Part shown: positions 8,806 through 18,300 of the stretch, one piece after another
Position numbering within the stretch: the stretch's first letter is position 1
Layout of the letters: every line of letters starts with the position of its first letter
NCBI GenBank assembly: GCA_029262065.1
Contig: JAJDAC010000038.1
Coordinates: 1-53,954, forward strand
Source of the DNA: Candidatus Krumholzibacteriota bacterium
Lineage (GTDB): Bacteria > Krumholzibacteriota > Krumholzibacteriia > JAJRXK01
Direction of reading: 5' to 3'
Length of the DNA: 53,954 bases
Notes under the pieces: generated by a model
Seen by the model: only the letters and a program-made list of their open reading frames with translations
What the model was told of the DNA's origin: nothing
Database searches by the model: none
Program-made: the position numbers and the translations under genes

Positions 8806-10200
8806 ATGAATGGGCGGCAGACTATTTCTCCCAGATTCACGCGAGGGCTCTTGCCGGGGCACTCAACGCGGCTCCTGCCAGGGCACTCGACGGGGCTCTT
8901 GCCCCGGCTGTCGCTGGTCGTCGCGCTCTGGTTCGTGCCCCACGTGGCGTGGGCCCAGTCCGTCTCCGAATCGGACCTGGAAGACAGGGTCGAGGTGATC
9001 CTGGAAGAGCTGGCCCGCATCCGCGAGCAGATGGCAATTCCCGAAACCCAGCCCGAGTTGACCAGCACCCACGGCATGGGCCCGGCCGCCAGCAAGGTCT
9101 ACCAGGCGCGGCAGGGTGTATCGCTGGGTGGCTACGGCGAGTTCTACTTCGCGTCTCCGGTGGAAGACACCGCGACCACCGGCGCGGTCAACGTGGCCGA
9201 CATGTACCGGTTCATCACGTACTTCGGTTACAAGTTCAACTCGAAGATCGTCATGAACACTGAAATAGAGTTCGAGCACGCCACCACATCGAGCAATTTC
9301 GCCGGCAGTTCCGGTTCGGTCAGCGTGGAGTTCTCGTACCTGGACTTTCTGTTGTCGGAGAAGTTCAACGTGCGCGCGGGAAACCTGCTGCTGCCCGTGG
9401 GCTTCGTGAACGAGTTGCACGAACCACCGTTCTACCGTGGAAACTTCCGGCCCGACATCGAGCGCAACATCATTCCGTCGACCTGGCGCGAACTGGGCGT
9501 GGGCGCGCACGGGCAAATCGCCGAGGGCGTGCGGTACACCGCCTACCTCGTGAACGGAATGAACGGCGCCAAGTTCTCCAACACCGGTGTTCGGGGCGGT
9601 CGCCAGAAGGGCAATCGCGCTGTCTGGGAAGACGTAGCGGGTGTGCTCAACGTACAGCATGATACCAGCGCCACCTCACTGGCCGGGTCGTTCTACACCG
9701 GTGGCGCCGATCAGAACCAGTTGGATGGTCTGAACGTATCGAACTGGATCGCCGAGGCCCACGGCGAGTTGCGTCACAACGGATTCTCGCTGCGCGCGTT
9801 GGTGGCAAAAGGCCACATCGAAGGCGCGGCCGAACTGACCGAGAGCCTGTTTCCTGACCCGGAAGATCCGGACGAAATCGAAACCCGCGTGGTGCCCGAA
9901 GACCAGTTGGGTTGGTACGTCGAAGCGGCCTATGATCTGGGCCCGACCCTGCTGGGCTCGAGCACGCAGACCAGCATCGAGCCGTGGGTGCGGTACGAAG
10001 ACTACAACCTGCAGGATTCGGTTCCCGATGTTCTTGGGCGCTCGGTGGATCTTTCGCGCGCCGTGCAGTCGCTGACCGTTGGTGTTGACGTTCAGCCTCA
10101 CCCCAACGTAGCCCTGAAGTTCGACTACGTGCACACCAAGAACGACGCCGACAAAGCTACCAGCGATGAAGTTCGCCTGGGCGCGGGGTTTGTGTACTGA
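8806..10200 (+). CDS. Outer-membrane porin (phosphate-selective-porin-like beta-barrel)
   Basis: A 464-aa exported protein with a long signal peptide (to AWAQS, about residue 51) and a short predicted coiled coil (ESDLEDRVEVILEELARIRE). Alternating-strand segments follow, starting GGYGEFYF and continuing with porin signatures (FITYFGYKFNSKIVMNTEIE, RAGNLLLPVGFVNELHEPPF), and the protein ends on an aromatic residue (GFVY) as barrel proteins do. It resembles the OprO/OprP-like superfamily; the substrate cannot be read. First gene after the Fur box, with its stop overlapping the next ATG, so it probably passes a metal complex or small electron carrier used by the flavin proteins downstream. Confidence 0.82.
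   Translation: MNGRQTISPRFTRGLLPGHSTRLLPGHSTGLLPRLSLVVALWFVPHVAWAQSVSESDLEDRVEVILEELARIREQMAIPETQPELTSTHGMGPAASKVYQARQGVSLGGYGEFYFASPVEDTATTGAVNVADMYRFITYFGYKFNSKIVMNTEIEFEHATTSSNFAGSSGSVSVEFSYLDFLLSEKFNVRAGNLLLPVGFVNELHEPPFYRGNFRPDIERNIIPSTWRELGVGAHGQIAEGVRYTAYLVNGMNGAKFSNTGVRGGRQKGNRAVWEDVAGVLNVQHDTSATSLAGSFYTGGADQNQLDGLNVSNWIAEAHGELRHNGFSLRALVAKGHIEGAAELTESLFPDPEDPDEIETRVVPEDQLGWYVEAAYDLGPTLLGSSTQTSIEPWVRYEDYNLQDSVPDVLGRSVDLSRAVQSLTVGVDVQPHPNVALKFDYVHTKNDADKATSDEVRLGAGFVY
8842..8913. repeat. 24-bp in-frame tandem repeat in the porin signal peptide
   Basis: Three 24-base units at 8842..8865, 8866..8889 and 8890..8913 encode R/T-x-LLPGHS-type octapeptides (GLLPGHST, RLLPGHST, GLLPRLS). They lengthen the n-region before the hydrophobic core LSLVVALWFV. 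Confidence 0.85.
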
Positions 10201-10859
10201 TGGAACGAACCATGCGCACTCTTCTTCTCGTAGGCTTGCTTCTGCTGTCGTCGGCCGCCGCCCGCGCCGAGGTGTACCACAGCAAGGAGTCGGCGCTGGG
10301 GCTGGCCTTTCCCCAGGCCGATCGTACCGAAAGCCGCACCCTTACCTTGACCGCCGAGCAGGTCACCGCGATCGAAGCGCAGGCGGGGCCCCGGCCAGAG
10401 TCCCGGCTGGTGAACGTGTACGAGGGTTGGGAAGGCGATAAGTTGCTGGGCTACGCCTTCATCGAGACCCACAACGTTCGCAGCCTGCCCGAGACCATTC
10501 TGGTGGTGCTGGACCCTCAGGGCGATTCCCGCGCGGTTCACCTGTTGGCGTTTCATGAGCCACCTGAGTATGAGCCCACCGAAAAGTGGCTGGCCCAGTT
10601 CGCCGAGCGCTCGCTTGACGATGAACTGGCGCTTCGTCGTGGAGTTCGTGGCATGGCCGGGAGTACACTGACAGCTCAGGCCATTACCGGCGCGGTTCGC
10701 CGGCTGATGGCGGTGCTGCAGGTTGCCGTGCTGGGCGCGTCGCAGGGCCCCGAGTTTTCCGACGCCGCGACCGATGCGGCCACCGACACAGGCGCCGACG
10801 CCGCAGGGGTCACCGCCGCTGCTACTGCCGCCGGTGCCAAAGCCACCGAGTTCCGTTAG
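10200..10859 (+). CDS. Extracytosolic FMN-binding domain protein (predicted flavinylated)
   Basis: A 219-aa protein with a signal peptide (ending ARAEV) followed by an FMN-binding domain (PF04205-like): a beta core around LPETILVVLDPQGD, then LRRGVRGMAGSTLTAQAITGAV. The AGSTLT segment matches the place where ApbE covalently attaches FMN to a Thr/Ser in this family (typically SGAT/S-x-T), so one of its threonines, near residue 155-160, is the likely site. The C-terminal 35 residues are Ala/Asp/Thr-rich low complexity. The ATG overlaps the porin stop (TGATG). An ApbE in the same operon supports the flavinylation call. Confidence 0.82.
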   Translation: MERTMRTLLLVGLLLLSSAAARAEVYHSKESALGLAFPQADRTESRTLTLTAEQVTAIEAQAGPRPESRLVNVYEGWEGDKLLGYAFIETHNVRSLPETILVVLDPQGDSRAVHLLAFHEPPEYEPTEKWLAQFAERSLDDELALRRGVRGMAGSTLTAQAITGAVRRLMAVLQVAVLGASQGPEFSDAATDAATDTGADAAGVTAAATAAGAKATEFR

Positions 10860-10868
10860 GAGCCTTCG

Positions 10869-11393
10869 TTGCGATTCGTGGTTACGGGAGAGTGGAGCCG
10901 CAACTCGATGTTGCGGCTCATTCTATGTTTCTTCCTGGTGTACGTGGCTCTGTTCTGGGTGACCAACTGGATCCTGTGGTTCCAGAAAATGGGCCTCACG
11001 CCCGGCTCGATCGTCACGTACATCCTGGGCGACCCCAACTCCGAATTCGGACAGCCCGCGCGACCGTTGGGCTCGCTGGCCGAGGTATCCCACTTCCACC
11101 TGTTCGCCATGGGCATGCTGGTCATGACCCTGACCCACCTGTTGTTGTTCCTGCCCGTGTCCATGCGCACCAAGGGGACGCTGGTGGTCGTGGCTTTCGT
11201 GAGCGCGTTGTTGGACGAGGGTGGAACCTGGCTGGTGAGGTATGCGCACCCCACGTTCGCGTGGTTGAAACTCATTTCGTTTCTCGTGTTTCAAGTGGCG
11301 TTGCTGGGGTTGGTGGTCGCGTTGTTGGTGGGGGTGTGGCGCCCGGGTCGTAATGCGTACACCGACAGCGAAGCAAGAAGGCCGGCGCATTGA
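10869..11393 (+). CDS. Small integral membrane protein with four predicted helices
   Basis: A 174-aa protein with four hydrophobic segments: near LRLILCFFLVYVALFWV; SHFHLFAMGMLVMTLTHLLL; GTLVVVAFVSALLDEGG; and LISFLVFQVALLGLVVALLV. The second carries three histidines (HFH...TH), which could ligate b-type heme or pass electrons. A TTG start with TAGGAG about 7 bases before it follows the FMN-protein stop, and its own stop overlaps the next gene. Placed between a flavinylated carrier and its flavin transferase, it is a good candidate for the membrane electron-entry component, but no named family was recognised and heme binding is inference. Confidence 0.65.
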   Translation: MRFVVTGEWSRNSMLRLILCFFLVYVALFWVTNWILWFQKMGLTPGSIVTYILGDPNSEFGQPARPLGSLAEVSHFHLFAMGMLVMTLTHLLLFLPVSMRTKGTLVVVAFVSALLDEGGTWLVRYAHPTFAWLKLISFLVFQVALLGLVVALLVGVWRPGRNAYTDSEARRPAH

Positions 11394-12802
11394 AGAGCAA
11401 ACTGAGAACCACGAGGTCTACCACCATTGGGTCCAGGGCCACGAGATCCACTTGGCTCACCGCGGTCGTCGCGGCCCTCACGCTTGGCGCCGGCTCGGCC
11501 CATGCCGATGCCTACGAAGCCACGCGCTGGGTCATGGGGACCTATCTGCGAATCGAAATCCCCCTGACGGCGGCGTTCGACTCGTCCCCGAACGCTCCCA
11601 AGTTGGAGGACATCCTCGGCCAGGCCGGCGCGGCCACGTCCCTGGCCTTCGACGAAGTGCAACGGTGGGAGGCCCTGCTCAGCAACTACGACTCCAAATC
11701 GCCGCTCAGCCGGTTGGGCGATGCAGCCCCCGAGTGGATGACCGTGCCCAAAGACCTGTACACATATCTCGAACAGAGTAGAGACGCCTTCGGACTCACG
11801 GGCGAGACCTTCGACATCACGATTGCCTCGGACCCCACGGTACGGGGAATGGACGGCTTGGAGTTGCGTTCTTCCGGCCCGACGCATGAAGCTCGCCTGA
11901 CGCGCGCGGGCATGAGGTTGGATCCCGGCGGAAACGGAAAGGGTTGGGCTTTGGATGCGGCGGTGCGGGTCCTGCGCAACGCCGGTGTGGAAAGCGCCTA
12001 CCTGGACTTTGGCGGTAGCTCGTTCTACGGACTGGGCAAGGCGGCCAAAGCCGACTCGTGGCAGGTTCGCTTTCCCGCGTCGGGTGATGATGCTTACGTG
12101 TTTCAACTGGCAGACGCCGCGCTTTCGTCGTCGGCCGCTTTGCGGGCCGACGAAGACGCCCCCGACGATCGCACGGCGCACATCGTCGACCCCGCCACGG
12201 GTCAGCTGGTGGAAACCGATCGCGAGGTTGCCGTAATGGCGTCGTCGGCCACCGACGCCGAGGTGCTGTCGACCGCGTTGGTGGTGGCGGGAAGCAATGG
12301 CTTTGCCTGGCTCTCGCATTTCCACGCGGCGCAAGCGGTGGTGCGCGAGCCGTCGGGCGACCTTGTGTTCAGCTCACCGCTGGCCCCTTTCAGCTGGTTG
12401 GTGGGTACGTGGGAACGAACTGTCGGCGACACCCACTTCTACGAGCGCTGGCACTCCGCCGCCAACGGTGTCATGCACGGTGAGGGCGGCGTGCTGGACG
12501 AGAACGGCAACCCTGCACAGGCCCTGGAGCAAATCGCGCTGCTCGACATGGGCGACGGCGTCCATTACGTGGCTTACCCGGTGCAAAACGACGTTCCGGT
12601 GGCGTTTCCGTTGGTGGATTTCGCGGACAATCGGTGGACCTTCGAGAACGTCGCCCACGACTTCCCGCAGCGAATTGCCTACGTAAAGGATGGCGCCGAT
12701 CGCATGCGGGTCATCGTCACCGGCCCCGACGACGACGGGCAGAAGAAGGTGCTGTTCTTTCCCTTCAAGCGCGGCGCTTCGACTCAGAACAAATCCAACT
12801 GA
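11390..12802 (+). CDS. apbE: FAD:protein FMN transferase (ApbE) fused to a DUF6265-like domain
   Basis: A 470-aa exported protein. After a signal peptide (ending SAHAD), residues about 40-325 form an ApbE domain with family landmarks: RWVMGTYLRIE; LLSNYDSKSPLSRL; TGETFDITI; DPGGNGKGWALD (usually GGIAKGYAVD); YLDFGGSSFYGLG; RTAHIVDPATGQ; DAEVLSTALVVAG. It transfers FMN from FAD onto Thr/Ser of FMN-binding domains, the obvious substrate being the gene at 10200. Residues about 330-470 are a separate domain (LVGTWERTVGDTHFYERWHS .. FENVAHDFPQRIAYV) resembling DUF6265, a lipocalin-like fold; this fusion is unusual. TTG start overlapping the upstream stop. The 3' end overlaps the convergent polymerase gene by 19 bases. 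Confidence 0.88.
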   Translation: MKSKLRTTRSTTIGSRATRSTWLTAVVAALTLGAGSAHADAYEATRWVMGTYLRIEIPLTAAFDSSPNAPKLEDILGQAGAATSLAFDEVQRWEALLSNYDSKSPLSRLGDAAPEWMTVPKDLYTYLEQSRDAFGLTGETFDITIASDPTVRGMDGLELRSSGPTHEARLTRAGMRLDPGGNGKGWALDAAVRVLRNAGVESAYLDFGGSSFYGLGKAAKADSWQVRFPASGDDAYVFQLADAALSSSAALRADEDAPDDRTAHIVDPATGQLVETDREVAVMASSATDAEVLSTALVVAGSNGFAWLSHFHAAQAVVREPSGDLVFSSPLAPFSWLVGTWERTVGDTHFYERWHSAANGVMHGEGGVLDENGNPAQALEQIALLDMGDGVHYVAYPVQNDVPVAFPLVDFADNRWTFENVAHDFPQRIAYVKDGADRMRVIVTGPDDDGQKKVLFFPFKRGASTQNKSN

Positions 12803-15132
12803 GTGTCGTCACCCACGACCTTGTCGAAATCCAGGTGCAGAATGCCCAGCACGGGCTCGGCGATGGGCTTCACCTGTTTCTGCACGTAGTGCTCGTGGTC
12901 AATGGGTGAGACCAGTGCCTCCATGGGCTCGGCTCCCGCCACGGTAATGACGTAGCGAATGCTGCGTCCGGGCTTGCCCGGTAGTTTGCGGGCCGCGGCC
13001 ACGTGCGGTGGCGTGGACGCGGTGTAGCTATCGAGCGACTTGCGCAGGCGTTTTCGGTACACCAGGTGTTCTTCCAACTCGCCCGCCCGCAATCGCGAGA
13101 CGATGTCGATCAGGTACTCTTCCACCGGTTCATCGTCGAACAGCCGGCGGTAGAGCTCGCGCTGCACCTGTTTGGCCAGGGCCGTCCAATCGCTGCGCAC
13201 CGATTCCATGCCCGTGAAGATGAGCCGCGTCTTGCCGTTTTCATCGGCCAGGCCGGCGTAGCGTTTGCGCGCACCGCCGGTGCTACCGCGCATGCTGGGC
13301 AGTAGGAGTTTCCGGTACAGACGATCGAACTCCAGCTCGAGCTTGCTTTCCACGTTCCAGGTATTGCGCACGTGCTCGGTCAGCGTAGCGTTCAGTTCGC
13401 TTACCAGGTTCTCTCCGAGCGCGCGCGCTTCTTCGGTCGAGTCGCAACCCGACAGTACGAACAGACTATCGGTGTCGCCGTACAACACCTCGAGCCCCTT
13501 GGCTTCGAACTGGTCCTTCGACCACAGCAGGATTTCGCGTCCGAAGCCGGTAATGGCGTTGGCCAACGCCGGCGCCGCGAAGCGGCAGGCCGAAGTGCCA
13601 AGCACGCCGTAGAACGAGTTCATGAGAATCTTGATGGCATGGCTGGCTACCGTGTCGCCGGCGGCCTTGGCCTGCTCGCGACGCGGAAACAGTTCGTCGA
13701 GCATGGTGGGCAGAACGCCCGGCTCGCGTGCGAACGTTGCACCGTTGGGTGCGACGATGAAATTACCATCGCCCTGGCCGTGGGTCTTGTCGTGGCTGGC
13801 GCTGGTAAGCTCGGTGGCTTCGCGTTGACCCAGCGGGTCGATGTTGAAGGTGCGGATGACGCTGGGGTACAGGCTCTTGAAGTCCAGCACCAGCACATTC
13901 GGATACAACCCGGGGCGGGGCTCCAGCACGTGGCCGCCGGTTTGCGATTCTATTTCGTCGGTGTTGGTAACGGTGGGGGCCACGATGCCGCGACGGTGCA
14001 GCTCCGACAGGTACAGGAAGTCGAAACTGGCGATGCTGGCGGCAACCCGGTCGGGCGGCATTCCCGTGAGCTTGCTGCGCTCGACCGTGAGATCCATGAG
14101 GTTCAGTTCTTCCAGGATTTCGCTGACCAGCACCGAGTCGTTCAGGTTGTACTCAACCAGAAGCTCACGGTCGTTCTCGAACGCCTCGAAAATGGCGTCG
14201 ACCCGATGGTCGCCGGTAATGGTCTTCTGTTTTCCCAGTACTTCGGTGGCCACGTTGTTCAGCGCGTAGCTGTCGAAGCGCAGGAATGCGCCTCGCAGCA
14301 ACTCGATGCCGTCGAGTACCACGCGGCCGGGAATCGACGCCTGCCCCGATCCGCGTGGCGTGGACGATGGTCGAATGCGCATGGGCTCACGCGTGCGCCC
14401 CAGCTGAAACGGTACGCGCTCGCGGCCGGCGATGCGCTGCAGTACCGATAGGTCGAAATCCACCACGCTCCAGCCGGTGATCACATCGGGATCCAACTCG
14501 CGTACGCGCTCGACGAACGCAGCCACGAGGTCGCGCTCGGTTCGATACGGGGTGGCGGTCGACGGGCACGAGTACCCCTTGGGTGTGAGCAGCATGACCT
14601 CGGCGGCGCCGGCGCCGTGCAGGGAAATGGACAGAACGCGGTCGGCGGTGAAGTTGGTTTCGATGTCGAAGGACAGTACCGACAGCTTGGGATCCCAGGC
14701 GGCGGGAGAGATGTCGGGGTTCTCGAACACATGTTCGATGTCGCCCACCCGCTTCGACGGACCTTCTATATTCAGCGTGCCACGAATGCCGCGGTCGATC
14801 AGGTAGCGCATGGCGAAGCGCACGTCGGCCTCGAAGCACTCGATGCCGGCTTCTTGCAGTCGGTTCCGTAGGTGCGGCGCGTCCGATGGCGTGCGTAGGT
14901 CCACGCGCACGGTGGGTTCCCCGCGCATGGATTGGCGGGTCTCGGCCGGTTGGACCTGGGCGCCCATGTCGCGGGCCCGGGTCGCGTCTGCCTGGAGAAT
15001 GTGGAAACTGGGCGTTTGTCGGTTGTCGCGAATCAGGAAGGGCTCGCCCGATTCCAACGTACCAAACACGCACACGATCGGCTGGCCCGACTCGATGCGA
15101 TACGTGGGCTGCAGAACGAAACCGCGAGGCAC
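12784..15132 (-). CDS. polB: Family B DNA polymerase (DNA polymerase II type)
   Basis: A 782-aa polymerase, essentially the length of E. coli Pol II. The 3'-5' exonuclease is present (Exo I LSFDIETNF; Exo II region VITGWSVVDFDLSVL). Polymerase motifs are intact: A VLDFKSLYPSVIRTF, B NSFYGVLGTSACRF and C YGDTDSLFV. The C-terminus ends in QLDLF, a canonical sliding-clamp-binding motif. A GTG start at 15132 is chosen because TAGGAGAG precedes it and the protein then begins PRGFVLQPTYR like other Pol II proteins; an ATG 25 codons upstream lacks support. Probably used in DNA repair or lesion-tolerant synthesis. It stands alone on its strand, convergent with apbE. Confidence 0.95.
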   Translation of the reverse strand: MPRGFVLQPTYRIESGQPIVCVFGTLESGEPFLIRDNRQTPSFHILQADATRARDMGAQVQPAETRQSMRGEPTVRVDLRTPSDAPHLRNRLQEAGIECFEADVRFAMRYLIDRGIRGTLNIEGPSKRVGDIEHVFENPDISPAAWDPKLSVLSFDIETNFTADRVLSISLHGAGAAEVMLLTPKGYSCPSTATPYRTERDLVAAFVERVRELDPDVITGWSVVDFDLSVLQRIAGRERVPFQLGRTREPMRIRPSSTPRGSGQASIPGRVVLDGIELLRGAFLRFDSYALNNVATEVLGKQKTITGDHRVDAIFEAFENDRELLVEYNLNDSVLVSEILEELNLMDLTVERSKLTGMPPDRVAASIASFDFLYLSELHRRGIVAPTVTNTDEIESQTGGHVLEPRPGLYPNVLVLDFKSLYPSVIRTFNIDPLGQREATELTSASHDKTHGQGDGNFIVAPNGATFAREPGVLPTMLDELFPRREQAKAAGDTVASHAIKILMNSFYGVLGTSACRFAAPALANAITGFGREILLWSKDQFEAKGLEVLYGDTDSLFVLSGCDSTEEARALGENLVSELNATLTEHVRNTWNVESKLELEFDRLYRKLLLPSMRGSTGGARKRYAGLADENGKTRLIFTGMESVRSDWTALAKQVQRELYRRLFDDEPVEEYLIDIVSRLRAGELEEHLVYRKRLRKSLDSYTASTPPHVAAARKLPGKPGRSIRYVITVAGAEPMEALVSPIDHEHYVQKQVKPIAEPVLGILHLDFDKVVGDDTQLDLF

Positions 15133-15217
15133 GGGATCTCTCCTACTAAAGGAACGATTCAGGCTCAATGACGAAGCAGGCGCAAAACGCGGCCAGGGAC
15201 GCGACAAGGGAATTGCC

Positions 15218-15232
15218 CCTATGCTACTGTAA
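15218..15232 (+). promoter_or_regulatory. Conserved -10-like box upstream of the first secreted protease
   Basis: CCTATGCTACTGTAA here and CCTATGCTAATGTAA at 19102..19116 differ at one base and lie about 95-110 bases before the ATG of the two paralogous protease genes, while surrounding leader bases have diverged. TATGCT is a plausible -10 element; no clear -35 is seen 16-18 bases upstream, so an alternative sigma or an activator may be used. Confidence 0.45.
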
Positions 15233-15325
15233 TCTGATTGGAAATGAATGGGTTAACACCAGACCGAAGCGAGCTCGCCGCCGCTTTGGCTTCTGCCCTA
15301 CCTTGCCTTTCGAAGGGAAAACTTC

Positions 15326-18300
15326 ATGCATCTTGCCAGTGCGATCCGTCGCTTGAAGCGCGGATCGACGATCACCGCTCTGCTGAGCCTTTCGCTTGCA
15401 CTTCTCGCTACCTCTCCGGCCAGCGCACGCCGTGGAGAGGCCCCTCTTGCCACGCCGGGCGTCAGCGCGCGCGGTGTGGATGTATTGTCCGTGACCGCGC
15501 CCGACGTGGCCCAGATCAAGGCCCAAGACGAGGCCCGCACCAAGGCCGGCGAGAAGCGTCATCGCTTCGCCGAGCCGCGGGCCGTATCGGTCACTCCCTA
15601 CACCAGTGGTTCGTGGACCACGCAGCTCGACGGCACCCGCGTGTGGCGTCTGCTGGTTGCGGCCCAGGGCGCGACCGACCTGAACCTGGCCTTCACGACC
15701 TACGAGCTTCCCTACAATGCGAAGCTCTACGTGATCAGCACCGAAGAGGACTACTACGAAGGTCCCTACACGCATGCAGACAACAAGGCTCACGGGCAGT
15801 TGTGGGTTCCCATGATTCCCGGCGGCGAAGCGCTGATCGAGCTGCAGCTTCCGGCGCAAACCAAGTTCGAGCCGAGGCTTGAACTGACGCAGGTGAACTA
15901 CGGCTACCGTGACATGTTCAATCGCGATCCCCACTCGAAGCAGGGTGCGTGCAACAACGACGTAATCTGCCCCGAGGGTCTGCCCTGGGCCGACCAGATC
16001 CAGGCCGTGGGCGTGTACTCGATCAACGGTTCGTTCGCGTGCACCGGTACCATGATCATGGACGTGCCCGGTAGCTTCCGGAACTTCTTCCTGACGGCAT
16101 TCCATTGCGGTATCAGCGTGGCCAACGCGCCCAGCGTAACGGTGTACTGGAACTACGAGTCACCGGTTTGCGGCCAGCTCTCGGGTGGTTCGCTGGCCGA
16201 GAATCAGACCGGCGCCACGTTCCGGGCCAATCGGCAGGACGTGGACATGTGCCTGATCGAACTCGACGCGCCGCCCAATCCCATCTCGAACGTGTACTGG
16301 GCGGGCTGGGATCGTTCCAACGGCGTGCCCTCGGGCAGCGTGGGCATCCATCACCCTGGCACCGACGAAAAGGCCATCAGCTTCAACACCGATGCGTTGA
16401 CCACCGTGAACAGCTGCATCGGCGGCGGTGGTTCCAGCACCCATTGGCAGGTGAACAACTGGGAAGACGGAACCACCGAGCCCGGTTCTTCGGGTTCAGC
16501 CATCTTCGACCCCAACAACCAGCTCGTGGTGGGATTCCTTTCCGGCGGTACGGCTTCGTGCTTCAGCATCACTTCGGACTGCTACGGCAAGTTCGCGGTG
16601 GCGTGGGATGGCTCGTCGGCGGCCACGCGGTTGCGCGACTGGCTCGATCCCGGTGGCGTGGCGCCGCTCACGCGCCAAGGCTCGTATCCCACGGGCGCCG
16701 GTGTGGCGCTGTTCGACAGTGCCGCCACCAGCGACGACTGCGGCGGTACCAGCAATGGTATTTGCGAGCCGGGCGAAACCATCACCGTGCTGGTCGACAT
16801 CCTGGCCGCCGGTGGCGATCTCACCGGCATCAGTGGCGTGCTTTCCAGCAGCACTTCGGGGGTCACCGTGACCCAGGGCGCGTCGGCGTGGTCCAACCTG
16901 AGCGCTGGTGTAAGCGGCACTAACCTCACCGCTTTCGAGGTGACCCTCGACCAGAGCGTGCCGTGTTTCTCCACCGTCGACTTCAATCTGGTGGTCAATG
17001 CCAACGAGGGCGGCCCCTTCAACATGCCGTTCTCGAAGGGCGTGGGCCAGGTCACCGGACCGGCCGGCTTGCCGCTGGCCATTCCCGACAACACGCCGGC
17101 GGGAGCCACCAGTCAGTTCACGGTGGCCGACAACGTGGTCTTGACCGACCTGGACGTGCGCGTGGAAATAAGCCACACGTACGTGGGTGATCTGCGTATC
17201 ACCCTGACCAGTCCGTCCAGCACCACCGTCACCCTGCTCGATCGCCCGGGTGTACCGGCCTCGACGTTTGGTTGCGGTGACAACGACATGAACGTGACCT
17301 TCGACGACGCCTCGGGCGTAGTGCTCGAAACGTTCTGCGCCGGGGCGACCCCTTGGTATTCGAGTGTTGCCGCACCGGTCGGCTCGTTGGCCGCCTTCAA
17401 CGGCGAGAACGCCCAGGGCACCTGGACGCTCAACGTGTCCGACAATGCCGGTCAGGACACGGGTTCCATCGTCGACTGGGAGCTCCTGGCCAGTCCGGGT
17501 CTGTCGGCTGGCGTTTGCGATCCGTGCAACCCGGGCGTCGATGTGATCGTGACCACGTCCACACCGCTTCCGGTGGCCCTCATGACCTTCCCCGGCGGCG
17601 GCGGCGATGCATTGAGCGCGGCGCAGGACTGGGACGGCGTGGTAGGGTCGACCCCCAGCACCGTGGACGCGACCGTAACCGTGCAGTTGCTGCAGGGCGG
17701 TACACCGGTGGTTGGACATCCGGCCAACCTCATGCTGTTGCAGGTGACCTCGCCGGGCAACTGGAACGGTTGCGCTGCGAACTCACCCGTCGGACCAACC
17801 AACGCCAGCGGTATCACGACGTTCTCGTCGCCGTTGTTGGCCGGAGGCTACACGCTACCGGGCGCGGCCATGGAAGTCGCGGTGGGTGGTCTGACCATCA
17901 ACAGCATCACCTACAACGGCAGCGCCATTCCGTTGGACATCCGGGTCATGAGCCCGGACATCGACGGCAATTTCGTCGTGAATCTGGCCGACCTGGGAAT
18001 GTTCGCCACGGATTTCTCCGCGGGCTACGACTTCCGCAGCGACTTCCAGTGGAACGGTGTGCTGAACCTGGTCGACGTGGGCGAGTTCGCGAACGCGTTT
18101 GGTGACGCATGTACCACGATCGTGCCGGGCAATCCCACTGCATCGGCCGATGTATTGGGCGTGTATTTCGACCGGGCGGGTCGCGACCACTCGACCGAAC
18201 TGCGGCCGGGTGAGTTGGTCACCGCGTATCTGGTTTTGCAGGGACCTGGCTCGTCGGACGGCAATGGTGTGGACGCCTGGGACGCACGGCTCGTGACTTC

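Noticed and set aside
13372-14451. 359-codon plus-strand open frame
   Set aside because: Antisense to the family B polymerase, whose motifs A, B and C are intact on the other strand.
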